Source: Desulfofustis sp. (lineage in GTDB: Bacteria > Desulfobacterota > Desulfobulbia > Desulfobulbales > Desulfocapsaceae). Taken from it: 7,132 nt of DNA. The notes under the pieces are model-generated. The model had not been told where the DNA came from, did not search any database, and worked only from the letters and a program-made list of their open reading frames with translations. Of the stretch, positions 1-6,019 are shown piece by piece (position 1 is the first letter of the stretch; each line of letters begins with the position of its first letter). A program made the position numbers and the translations under genes. The DNA lies in assembly GCA_030604345.1 (NCBI GenBank), contig JAUVWB010000074.1:1-7132 (forward strand), in the 5' to 3' direction.

Positions 1-23
1 ATGCAGACCGTCCAGATGGCCCT

Positions 24-476
24 TTATTCGCCCAAGCCCCGGGCCACCCTCTTGACAGAGCTGATCGGTTGCAGGTTGATATCGATGCCGTTACCCACCT
101 GAGGCCCGACGACGATCTTGTACATGTTCAGGTTCGGTACGGTCTGAATGACGCCGCGGGGGGTGATGACCGCGTATGAGGTGCCGTTGTTGCCGCCATT
201 GGCGGCCGAATGATGCGCCTCCAGGGCGATGGCCATCAGGTCCATGGTCGGTCCACCCTGGCCGATCCGGGTCGGCATCGGAAAGAGGTCGTCCCGATTC
301 TGGAAACGATCGTTGACCAGGGTCCCGTCGATGTGCAACCGGTTCAGCGTCTTGGCGATGGCGGCCCGGGCATGATTGAGGATCTCCCGGTAATCGCCGA
401 GCCCCTGCTCGCGGGCGGCGGTGAGGGCGGCAATCTCGGTGGCCCTGACGATCTCCATGCCGTAGTTGGTATCCAT
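24..476 (-). CDS. GlpX-like (class II FBPase N-terminal half) protein without catalytic residues
   Basis: The 150-residue product aligns with the first ~150 residues of E. coli GlpX (about 336 aa), recalled from memory. Shared landmarks are the N-terminal EIVRATEIAAL (8-18; GlpX EFSRVTESAAL), LNRLHIDGTLV (44-54; GlpX LNQVNIDGTIV) and NMYKIVVGP...GIDINL (117-135; GlpX DMYMEKLIVGP...GTIDLNL). The residues that bind metal and substrate in GlpX are missing: the Asp of the NTADGAA helix is replaced near N34-H35, GEGEIDE becomes VNDRFQN, and the DPIEGT loop becomes LEAHHSAANGG. The second half of GlpX, with its GGAPEG glutamate, is absent because TAA at 24-26 ends the frame. FBPase activity is therefore unlikely. 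A structural, regulatory or different ligand-binding role, or decay, are all possible. The gene starts 4 bp after the stop of the class III FBPase gene and has no clear Shine-Dalgarno site, suggesting translational coupling. Start M7 is an alternative. The GlpX relationship is well supported; the function is unknown. Confidence 0.75.
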   Translation of the reverse strand: MDTNYGMEIVRATEIAALTAAREQGLGDYREILNHARAAIAKTLNRLHIDGTLVNDRFQNRDDLFPMPTRIGQGGPTMDLMAIALEAHHSAANGGNNGTSYAVITPRGVIQTVPNLNMYKIVVGPQVGNGIDINLQPISSVKRVARGLGE

Positions 477-480
477 ATCA

Positions 481-2427
481 TCAATCCGTTGCGAGCGGGT
501 GCAGAAAATCGTTACCGTTGGTGGCGGCCAGCTCTTTGATGTGGCTGAGCAGGGCGTTTCGTTCCTCCTTGAGTTTTTTGCCTTCCGCGGTGTGTTTGAG
601 CTTCATCGGTTGGATGAATTCGTCGATCAATTCGATGTCGATGGGTGCCGATTCGAACTTGCGCTCAGCCTCCTTGATCTCTTCCGGAGTCGGTAGAATG
701 ATGCCGTACAGCTGATACGGCGTATGCACCAGGGAGTGACCGCGATTATAATAGGCGGCTGCGAATCCGCCGTCCACATTGATGGCGACGCCGTCATCGC
801 TGGCCATGTGCTTGCCTTTCAGGTAGTTGACCGGGGTGTGGCCGTAGACGACGCGCTTGACTCCGAATTCACTCAACAGCTTCTTTTTGAAAACAGCAGA
901 GCTCAGGTTCTGTTGCCAGTAGAGGGTCTTTTCGGTGTGTGTTTCCTTGTCCAGCAGGAAATAACGCTCGAAGGTCTTCATGGCATGTTTGCCGAAAAAC
1001 GGAGAGCGGGGCCCGCACCAGAGATAGAAAAACAGCGCCTGGTCCTTGGGGGCCTGGGGGTTCCCCTCCAGATAATTGCGGCCGACCCGACTGATGGTCG
1101 CCTGGATGAAATCAAGCAGATCACGGCCTTTGCGGCCGAGAAACTCCTCGAAGTCCCCATCGCTGGTGGAGGGGACCAGGGCATGGATGTTGAGGATATT
1201 GTTGTAGGTGGAGTAGGTCTTACCCACGGTAAACAGATAGCCGAGCAGACGCTTCAATTTCCGGTTGGTGCGGAACTGTTCGGTCAGATCGTCGATGACT
1301 TCCTGTTCTTCGTCGGTAAGCCGATGCGGGGCGTCGAGATCAAGCGTCGGGAAAAAGGTGTCATTCAGGCCCTGGGTGTCGCCGCGCTTGAGCAGGTCGG
1401 CCAGCTTATCGAGCCAGAGTCTCGAAGACATGTCGTATTCGGGGAAATCCCTGATGGTCTGTTCTTCCAGTTTGAATTGAATGATGGCCAGCGCCTTTTC
1501 CATGGCCCGACCTTTTTCGGTGCGTGCCTTGAACTTGCCGGTGACCCTGTCGGCCGGGTAGGTCCGCTCGGCAAAGGCGGCCAGTCGAGAGGCGTCGAAA
1601 TGCATCCGTTCCATGAATTCGAAATGATCGTACCGGCAGGTGATGCGGATTGCCTCGGCGATCAGTGAACGGTTGCCCGAAGCCGCGCCCATCCAGAGAA
1701 TATCATGGTTGCCCAGGACGTAGTCGACGATGCGCCGATATGGAGCGGACGACAGAAAGCGGATGATCTTGTCCGGCTGGGGCCCCCGGTCGAAGACATC
1801 CCCCAACACCTGGATGCGATCGAGCAGGACGTTGCGGATGGCAAAACAGAGATGATGGATGAGCCTGATCGAGATAACCTCCTCCTCGAAGATCGGGTCG
1901 GGCACCGGCAGACCGGCCAGCAGTCGGCCGATGGTCTCCTGGAATTCCGGCATGGTGATATCTTCCACCCGGTACCGGACGTTGGTCATCTTGTATTTGA
2001 GGATCTCGACCAGGCAGAGGATGACATCCTGCTTGTCCATGGCGCTCTCGGGATCCTCGATATAGTATTGTTTGCGGATGATTCGGGCCAGATATTGTAT
2101 TTTGTCGGGAGTGAAGGTGTTGGGCAGTGCCTCCCGGCACGTCTGGTAGAGGACGCCGAAACGACCGCGCAGGATCGACTTGAAACGGTCACCCTCCCCG
2201 TGTAGATCGCTGATCCACAAGGTGGTGGGAATGTTGGAGTTGAGCTCGGCATCCAGTTGCAGGAGCCGCTGGATCAACTCATCCAGATTGCGAGCTTTAA
2301 TCAATTCGTGATACGGCGAACCCTCCGGTCCGACCGGCTGCTTGAGCGTCGATCCCATGGCTGTCCGTGCGTGCTGATTCCGAGTCCTCATGTACCCCGA
2401 ACGGGATGATTGATAAAATTCTAGCAT
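481..2427 (-). CDS. fbp: Fructose-1,6-bisphosphatase class III
   Basis: Cytosolic gluconeogenic enzyme that hydrolyses fructose 1,6-bisphosphate to fructose 6-phosphate and phosphate. The 648-residue length matches class III FBPases (Bacillus subtilis Fbp type, about 640-670 aa). All calcineurin-like metallophosphatase motifs are present: SDLHGE (73-78), [11 protein letters not shown] (209-219), [10 protein letters not shown] (239-248), a conserved His in NIHALVP (413-419), YGHTPV (528-533) and VDGGF (551-555). Other family signatures are IQFKLE (316-321) and [14 protein letters not shown] (477-490). Nothing looks broken. The first ~35 residues are not conserved, so the start is uncertain. 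ATG 2427 is the longest; M13 (2391) and M24 (2358) are alternatives, and a promoter-like sequence overlapping the first codons favours a later one. The GlpX-like gene follows after 4 bp, probably in the same transcript. The class is typical of Firmicutes but also occurs in other anaerobes. Confidence 0.95.
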   Translation of the reverse strand: MLEFYQSSRSGYMRTRNQHARTAMGSTLKQPVGPEGSPYHELIKARNLDELIQRLLQLDAELNSNIPTTLWISDLHGEGDRFKSILRGRFGVLYQTCREALPNTFTPDKIQYLARIIRKQYYIEDPESAMDKQDVILCLVEILKYKMTNVRYRVEDITMPEFQETIGRLLAGLPVPDPIFEEEVISIRLIHHLCFAIRNVLLDRIQVLGDVFDRGPQPDKIIRFLSSAPYRRIVDYVLGNHDILWMGAASGNRSLIAEAIRITCRYDHFEFMERMHFDASRLAAFAERTYPADRVTGKFKARTEKGRAMEKALAIIQFKLEEQTIRDFPEYDMSSRLWLDKLADLLKRGDTQGLNDTFFPTLDLDAPHRLTDEEQEVIDDLTEQFRTNRKLKRLLGYLFTVGKTYSTYNNILNIHALVPSTSDGDFEEFLGRKGRDLLDFIQATISRVGRNYLEGNPQAPKDQALFFYLWCGPRSPFFGKHAMKTFERYFLLDKETHTEKTLYWQQNLSSAVFKKKLLSEFGVKRVVYGHTPVNYLKGKHMASDDGVAINVDGGFAAAYYNRGHSLVHTPYQLYGIILPTPEEIKEAERKFESAPIDIELIDEFIQPMKLKHTAEGKKLKEERNALLSHIKELAATNGNDFLHPLATD

Positions 2428-2446
2428 GGGACCCTGCTACAAGCAA
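2418..2446 (-). promoter_or_regulatory. Candidate sigma70-type promoter for fbp
   Basis: On the minus strand TTGCTT (2446-2441) and TAGAAT (2423-2418) are separated by exactly 17 bp, and the -10 box is preceded by TG plus one base (extended -10). TAGAAT matches the consensus at 5 of 6 positions and TTGCTT at 3 of 6. Transcription would start near 2411, inside the longest fbp frame. If used, it makes ATG 2391 or 2358 the real start. This is a pattern match only. Confidence 0.4.
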
Positions 2447-2548
2447 CCTTCTTCGTTTTGTCTACTCTTTTTCACCTGAACAACGCTTGCGTCGGTGTGG
2501 CGAGTGTGGCACGGTGAGCTGCTGCAAGGTTTTCCAGGGAACGCTCGG

Positions 2549-2577
2549 AACAATCGGTCACCACGTGATGGATTGTT
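2549..2577. promoter_or_regulatory. 29-bp imperfect palindrome, possible operator upstream of pldB
   Basis: Arms of 13 bases (2549-2561 and 2565-2577) flank a 3-base centre. AACAATC pairs with GATTGTT and TCAC with GTGA; only the two bases between these blocks deviate (one G-T, one G-G). No T-run follows on either strand, so it is not an intrinsic terminator. It lies 67 bp before the pldB start in the gap between divergent genes, a plausible place for a dimeric regulator. I do not recognise the motif as a known operator. Confidence 0.4.
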
Positions 2578-2644
2578 GCCCCAGCGACGGCGCGCATCTC
2601 ACACGTCAGCGGTTCCGGCGGGAATATGCGAGTAGAGAGGAGAA

Positions 2645-3586
2645 ATGAACGATCCCGAATACCGGACATGGAGCCAATGGTTTGCGGCTCGCTATTGGGT
2701 CGGCTACCTGCCGAGTTCGGCCGGGGGGCGGATTCGTTGCGCCAGGCCGATTGATCTCGAACAGGCAACGAAGGTGCTGATCTGCGTAACGGGACGGACT
2801 GAGTTTCTTGAAAAATATCTGGAGACCGCGTATGACCTGCAGAACTCCGGCTATTCGTTGGTAATCTACGACCAGAGCGGTCAAGGCGGATCAGACCGAT
2901 TGCTGGCCGACCGGGAAAAGGGGCATATCGACGATTTTTCCCTCTATGTCCGGGACCTGCGCACGGTTATCGACATCGTTGCCGGTTCGGGGAAGAAACG
3001 GCAGCTGGTGTTGCTGGGTCATTCCTTGGGGGGGGCCATTGCTTCACTTGCCTTGGCCGAGGACCCGCACCTCGCCGACGGACTGGTTTTGACGGCACCG
3101 ATGCTGCACATCAATACCGGTCCCTGGTTGCCGCCCCTGCTGGTGGAGATGGTAGTCCGTATGATCTGCCGGCTGGGAGGAGGTGAACGCTATGCCTGGG
3201 GAACGGGGCCTTTTGCCGCCGACCTATCGTTTCGTGACAACCCGCTGACCGGTGATGCACGGCGCTATGCCCGTATGCAACGGTTGATGGCTGCCGATAA
3301 TCGTCGCCTGGCCTTGGGCGGGCCAACTTTTGGCTGGCTTCGGGCCGCGTATGAGGCCATGCGGCGGACCCGCCGGGCTGCCGCCGCTATCACCTGTCCG
3401 GTTCTGTTATTGATGGGGCTGGCCGATCGCGTGGTGGGCTTGCCGGAGGTGGAAGCTTTCCACCGCGACTTGCCTGATGGCCGACTGGTTCGCTATGCCG
3501 GGGGCAGACATGAATTGCTGCTGGAGCAGGACCCTGTGCGAAACCGTGTTCTGGAGGATCTTGTTCTATTTCTGGGGTCCCTCTGA
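2645..3586 (+). CDS. pldB: PldB-like lysophospholipase / monoacylglycerol lipase family alpha/beta hydrolase
   Basis: Predicted serine hydrolase acting on lysophospholipids or monoacylglycerols, probably cytoplasmic or peripherally attached to the inner membrane, since no signal peptide or membrane helix is visible. The 313 residues follow E. coli PldB (lysophospholipase L2), recalled from memory: RTEFLEKYLETAYDL (51-65), DQSGQGGSDRLLADREKGH (76-94), the nucleophile elbow GHSLGG (Ser127), LTAPM (149-153), YAWGTGPF (183-190), GGPTFGWLR (225-233), the acid in GLADRVV (Asp261) and the catalytic His in GGRHELLLEQD (His289). The triad is complete. ATG 2645 is preceded closely by AGAGGAG (2636-2642). 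The gene is divergent from fbp and followed by the leader region of ilvBN; it appears to be a single-gene unit. Family assignment is firm; the exact lipid substrate is not, because this family includes monoglyceride lipases. Confidence 0.87.
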   Translation: MNDPEYRTWSQWFAARYWVGYLPSSAGGRIRCARPIDLEQATKVLICVTGRTEFLEKYLETAYDLQNSGYSLVIYDQSGQGGSDRLLADREKGHIDDFSLYVRDLRTVIDIVAGSGKKRQLVLLGHSLGGAIASLALAEDPHLADGLVLTAPMLHINTGPWLPPLLVEMVVRMICRLGGGERYAWGTGPFAADLSFRDNPLTGDARRYARMQRLMAADNRRLALGGPTFGWLRAAYEAMRRTRRAAAAITCPVLLLMGLADRVVGLPEVEAFHRDLPDGRLVRYAGGRHELLLEQDPVRNRVLEDLVLFLGSL

Positions 3587-3614
3587 GCCCTCCCACGGTG
3601 TCTTCCCGCAGTAT

Positions 3615-3632
3615 CCGCGGTTATGGCCGCGG
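3615..3632 (+). other. GC-rich hairpin after pldB
   Basis: CCGCGG at 3615-3620 and 3627-3632 can form a 6-bp stem with a 6-base loop, 28 bp after the pldB stop. No T-tract follows, so it is at best a weak or factor-assisted terminator. It lies upstream of the ilvBN promoter candidate, where transcription of pldB would be expected to end. Confidence 0.25.
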
Positions 3633-3672
3633 CCTGGCTGCCCGTGTGGCGGGATGGCTGGAAAAATGAAGC

Positions 3673-3701
3673 TTGACAGCGCTCCTTCCTTCTGTTACTT
3701 G
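3673..3701 (+). promoter_or_regulatory. Candidate promoter of the ilv leader-ilvBN operon
   Basis: A perfect -35 hexamer TTGACA (3673-3678) is followed after 17 bp by TACTTG (3696-3701), a poor -10 box preceded by TG plus one base (3693-3695), which could compensate as an extended -10. Predicted initiation near 3708 would leave a 5' leader of about 38 bases before the leader-peptide ATG at 3746, a sensible geometry for an attenuated operon. The -35 is convincing, the -10 is not. Confidence 0.45.
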
Positions 3702-3745
3702 CTTTTTTCAGAGAGTCATACCATTCCCTGAACGGACGTTAACGC

Positions 3746-3874
3746 ATGTCCCACGCAATCACCGCAACTGCACCGCACCTGACCGTTACGACCGGCACTC
3801 TGAACGCCGGTCTCCTCGGACTGGTTGGTGTGCTCGTGCTTGTGGTGATTGTGTCGGTGTGCCCGGCGCCGTAA
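3746..3874 (+). CDS. ivbL: ilvBN operon leader peptide (IvbL-like)
   Basis: A 42-codon frame from ATG 3746 to TAA 3872-3874, in a different frame from ilvB. The peptide has 8 Val, 7 Leu and 2 Ile. Residues 23-38 contain 13 branched-chain residues out of 16, ending VLVLVVIVSVCPAP. E. coli IvbL, recalled from memory, has the same plan: an LNA-x-LL segment (here TLNAGLL, 18-24), then a Val-rich run, then a short xAP C-terminus. The frame ends directly before a terminator whose 5' arm can pair with the last three leader codons. Its inferred role is to sense charged Val/Leu tRNA: stalling on the Val/Leu run would permit read-through into ilvBN, while completion would cause termination. The ribosome site is weak (GGA at 3734-3736, 9 bases before the ATG). 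Gene callers usually miss it because of its length. Confidence 0.82.
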   Translation: MSHAITATAPHLTVTTGTLNAGLLGLVGVLVLVVIVSVCPAP

Positions 3875-3913
3875 GGGATAGCGATCATCAGTATCGACCC
3901 CCGTCGGCGCCGG
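3863..3913 (+). promoter_or_regulatory. Transcription attenuator: antiterminator pairing
   Basis: CCGGCGCCG (3863-3871, the last three sense codons of the leader peptide) is perfectly complementary over 9 bases to CGGCGCCGG (3905-3913), which is part of the 5' arm, loop and first 3'-arm base of the terminator. The two structures exclude each other. A ribosome at the leader stop codon (3872) would cover the first segment and favour the terminator; one stalled on earlier Val/Leu codons would leave it free. CGCCGG at 3805-3810 can pair over 6 bases with 3863-3868 and may be the protector segment. Folding was done by eye. Confidence 0.7.
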
Positions 3914-3929
3914 CCGGCGGGGGTTTTTT
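3898..3929 (+). terminator. Intrinsic terminator of the ilvBN attenuator
   Basis: The left arm 3898-3908 (CCCCCGTCGGC) and right arm 3913-3923 (GCCGGCGGGGG) form an 11-bp stem with one G-U pair and a GCCG loop, followed immediately by six T (3924-3929). It sits 24 bp after the leader-peptide stop and 52 bp before ilvB, so it must be conditional rather than an operon end. The hairpin is directly visible; its attenuator role follows from the leader peptide and the competing pairing. Confidence 0.88.
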
Positions 3930-3969
3930 GTTGCTCCCGCCCCGTCTCCGACACAGAACTCATCGAGAC

Positions 3970-3978
3970 AGGAGGAGG
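3970..3978 (+). promoter_or_regulatory. Ribosome binding site that fixes the ilvB start
   Basis: AGGAGGAGG at 3970-3978 lies 3-6 bases before ATG 3982. The ilvB reading frame stays open upstream for another ~300 bases, through the promoter, leader and terminator. This strong site and the first aligned residues of the family (MGHLTGAQ, compare RFTGAE in E. coli IlvB) place the true start at 3982. Confidence 0.85.
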
Positions 3979-3981
3979 AAC

Positions 3982-5673
3982 ATGGGACATCTCACCGGCG
4001 CGCAGCTTACCATCAGACTGCTGGCCAAGCAGGGCATCACCACCATAACCGGGATACCGGGCGGCTCGATTCTGCCGCTCTACGACGCGTTGTACCGAGA
4101 AAATACGATCAAGCACGTGTTGGCCCGGCACGAGCAGGGGGCCGGTTTCATCGCCCAGGGCATGGCCCGTTCCAGCGGCCGGCCGGCGGTCTGCTTCGCC
4201 ACTTCGGGGCCGGGAGCCACCAATATCGTCACCGCCATGGCCGATGCCTATCTCGATTCCATCCCGGTGATCTTCATCACCGGTCAGGTGCCGTTGTCGA
4301 TGATCGGCACCGACGCCTTTCAGGAGGTAGACGTCTACGGCTTGAGCATCCCCATCACCAAACACAACTATCTGGTGCGCTCGGCCGCAGAACTGCTCGA
4401 GGTGATCCCCGAGGCGTTTCAATTGGCGGTGACCGGTCGACCGGGACCGATCCTCATCGATATCCCCAAAGACGTGCAGAACGAGTTGATCCGTTGCGAC
4501 GATCCGCTGCCCGGCCCTCTGGCGCCGCCGGCACAACCGCCGTTTGCCCAGGCGCAGTTGGACCGGGCGGTGGCCATGATCGAAGGGGCCAGACAGCCGG
4601 TGCTCTACCTCGGGGGCGGCGTCATCCATGCCGGTGCCGGAGAACTGGCCCGCGCCTTTGCCGAAAAAGCGGGGTTGCCGACCACCATGACCTTGCTCGG
4701 CCTTGGGGTCATTCCCCCGGAACACCCCCTCTATCTGGGCATGCTCGGGATGCATGCGGCCCGGGCCACCAACCTGGCGATCAACGAATGCGATCTGCTG
4801 ATCGGCGTCGGCGTCCGTTTCGACGATCGGGCCACCGGCAAGATCGCCGAGTTCTGCCCCCAGGCCAAGATCATCCACATCGATATCGATCCGTGCGAGA
4901 TCAGCAAGTTGAAACCGTCCAACCTCGCTTTTGTCGGCGATGTCAAGACCTCGCTGCAGGCGTTACTGCCGTTGATCACCCCCAACCCTCGCCGGCAGTG
5001 GCTGCGCAAAGTGACCATGCTGCGCTCCCGGTATCCGCTCTTTTGTTCGGAACAGCTCGATTTCAATCGACCCTACGGCATCATCCTGCGGATTGCCGAG
5101 ATCATCGGTGACGAAGCCATCGTCACCACCGACGTGGGCAAGCACCAGATGTGGACGGCGCAAATCTATCCGTTCAGCCGTCCCCGCCAGCTGCTCACTT
5201 CCGGTGGGTTGGGAACCATGGGATTCGGCCTGCCGGCGGCCATCGGTGCGGCATTGGAGCATCCGGACCGGCCGGTGGTCTGTTTCACCGGTGACGGCAG
5301 CATCCTGATGAACATCCAGGAGTTGGCCACGGTGGTGGAACAGCGGGCCAACGTGAAAATCATTCTGCTCAACAATCGCTCACTGGGCCTGGTCCGTCAG
5401 CAACAGCGGCTCTTTTACGGCGGCAATCTGATGGCCTCGGTGTTCGAGCACAACGTCGATTACCCGACCATTGCCCGCGGCTTCGGCCTCGAGTCATACG
5501 CTGTGGAGGACCCGGCGGAGCTGGACTCGGTCCTGCTGACCGCACTGCATCAGCCCGGACCCTGTCTGATCAATATCCCGATCGGCATGGACGAGGACGT
5601 TTACCCGATGGTCCCTCCGGGGGCCGCCAACTCAACGATGATAGGAGACCCCCATGTACCTGAATGCGCCTGA
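3982..5673 (+). CDS. ilvB: Acetolactate synthase large (catalytic) subunit
   Basis: ThDP-, FAD- and Mg-dependent enzyme that condenses two pyruvates to 2-acetolactate (valine/leucine branch) or pyruvate with 2-oxobutyrate (isoleucine branch); cytosolic, working with IlvN. The 563 residues match E. coli IlvB (about 562). Seen in order: GIPGGSILPLYDAL (24-37), catalytic Glu51 in ARHEQGAGFIAQGMAR (48-63), SGPGATN (75-81), GTDAFQEVD (109-117), PITKHNYLVR (124-133), the central FAD-domain motif YLGGGVI (209-215), GVRFDDRATG (277-286), TTDVGKHQMWTAQ (382-394), TSGGLGTMGFGLPAAIGAAL (406-425), and the ThDP/Mg motif GDGS (437-440) to NN (464-465). The C-terminus YPMVPPGAANSTMIG resembles IlvB rather than IlvI. 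It lies downstream of the IvbL-like attenuator and overlaps ilvN by 20 bp. Nothing is broken. Confidence 0.96.
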   Translation: MGHLTGAQLTIRLLAKQGITTITGIPGGSILPLYDALYRENTIKHVLARHEQGAGFIAQGMARSSGRPAVCFATSGPGATNIVTAMADAYLDSIPVIFITGQVPLSMIGTDAFQEVDVYGLSIPITKHNYLVRSAAELLEVIPEAFQLAVTGRPGPILIDIPKDVQNELIRCDDPLPGPLAPPAQPPFAQAQLDRAVAMIEGARQPVLYLGGGVIHAGAGELARAFAEKAGLPTTMTLLGLGVIPPEHPLYLGMLGMHAARATNLAINECDLLIGVGVRFDDRATGKIAEFCPQAKIIHIDIDPCEISKLKPSNLAFVGDVKTSLQALLPLITPNPRRQWLRKVTMLRSRYPLFCSEQLDFNRPYGIILRIAEIIGDEAIVTTDVGKHQMWTAQIYPFSRPRQLLTSGGLGTMGFGLPAAIGAALEHPDRPVVCFTGDGSILMNIQELATVVEQRANVKIILLNNRSLGLVRQQQRLFYGGNLMASVFEHNVDYPTIARGFGLESYAVEDPAELDSVLLTALHQPGPCLINIPIGMDEDVYPMVPPGAANSTMIGDPHVPECA

Positions 5674-5971
5674 CACGGAGCCGGCGGCAACGGCAACGGT
5701 AACCGTCCTGGAACTACTGGTGAAGAATCATCCGGGGGTGATGACCCATGTCTGCAGCCTGTTTTCTCGACGGGCCTACAACCTAGAAGGCATAGCCGTC
5801 CTGCCGGTGGGTGATGGCGCCATGAGCCGAATCTGGCTCAAGGTGGTGGAGGAGACCCGCCTGGAGCAGATCGTCAAACAGGTGGAGAAGTTGCACGACG
5901 TCAAGCGTGTCACCCGGCATGGCAACAGTCATCCGGTCTTCACCGGCATGGCCGAGCACTTTCAACCCTGA
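5654..5971 (+). CDS. ilvN: Acetolactate synthase small (regulatory) subunit, IlvN type
   Basis: ACT-domain subunit that activates IlvB and usually confers valine feedback inhibition. At 105 residues it is of the short IlvN class (E. coli 96 aa), not the ~160-residue IlvH class. The ACT core NHPGVMTHVCSLFSRRAYNLEGI, given here in two pieces, comprises NHPGVMTHVCSLF (25-37) and SRRAYNLEGI (38-47), with the conserved Gly28 and Asn43 region where valine binds in ACT dimers. It is followed by RIWLKV (59-64) and RLEQIVKQVEKLHDV (69-83), closely parallel to E. coli IlvN (SHIWLLV, RLEQMISQIDKLEDV; from memory). The start at 5654 lies inside the end of ilvB, with AGGAGA (5643-5648) just upstream, so expression is coupled to ilvB. 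Residues 1-15 are a nonconserved tail. Valine sensitivity is inferred from the family. Confidence 0.95.
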   Translation: MYLNAPDTEPAATATVTVLELLVKNHPGVMTHVCSLFSRRAYNLEGIAVLPVGDGAMSRIWLKVVEETRLEQIVKQVEKLHDVKRVTRHGNSHPVFTGMAEHFQP

Positions 5972-5980
5972 ACCAGCATC

Positions 5981-6019
5981 GCCCGAGGTGGAACCTTCAG
6001 TTTCGGCTCCGCTTCGGGC
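5981..6019. repeat. Inverted repeat at the ilvN / TRAP permease convergent junction
   Basis: Arms 5981-5995 and 6005-6019 can pair over 15 positions with one mismatch and two G-U pairs on the plus-strand transcript, with a 9-base loop. The repeat begins 10 bases after the ilvN stop and runs into the last codons of the opposing permease gene (stop at 5997-5999). No T-run follows on either strand, so it is not a standard intrinsic terminator, but it may stabilise or end the ilvBN transcript. Confidence 0.4.

Noticed and set aside
724..1668. Long plus-strand open frame (314 codons) opposite fbp
   Set aside because: It is antisense to the conserved metallophosphatase motifs of fbp, has no homology I recognise and no ribosome site; it is a GC-rich shadow frame.
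2367..2648. 93-codon plus-strand frame in the fbp-pldB gap
   Set aside because: It begins antisense to the fbp N-terminus, has no ribosome site, includes the palindrome and shows no recognisable motif.
3641..3653. CCCG/CGGG mini-hairpin as a pldB terminator
   Set aside because: Only a 4-bp stem and followed by no T-tract; expected by chance in GC-rich DNA.
3673..3981. N-terminal extension of ilvB by 103 codons
   Set aside because: The frame is open but spans the promoter, leader and terminator. The translated residues are unlike any IlvB, and a strong AGGAGG site marks ATG 3982.
3739..4878. Minus-strand open frame of 379 codons opposite the ilv leader and ilvB
   Set aside because: It runs through the attenuator hairpin and opposite highly conserved ilvB motifs, and its composition is rich in Gly, Arg, Asp and His as expected of an antisense frame.
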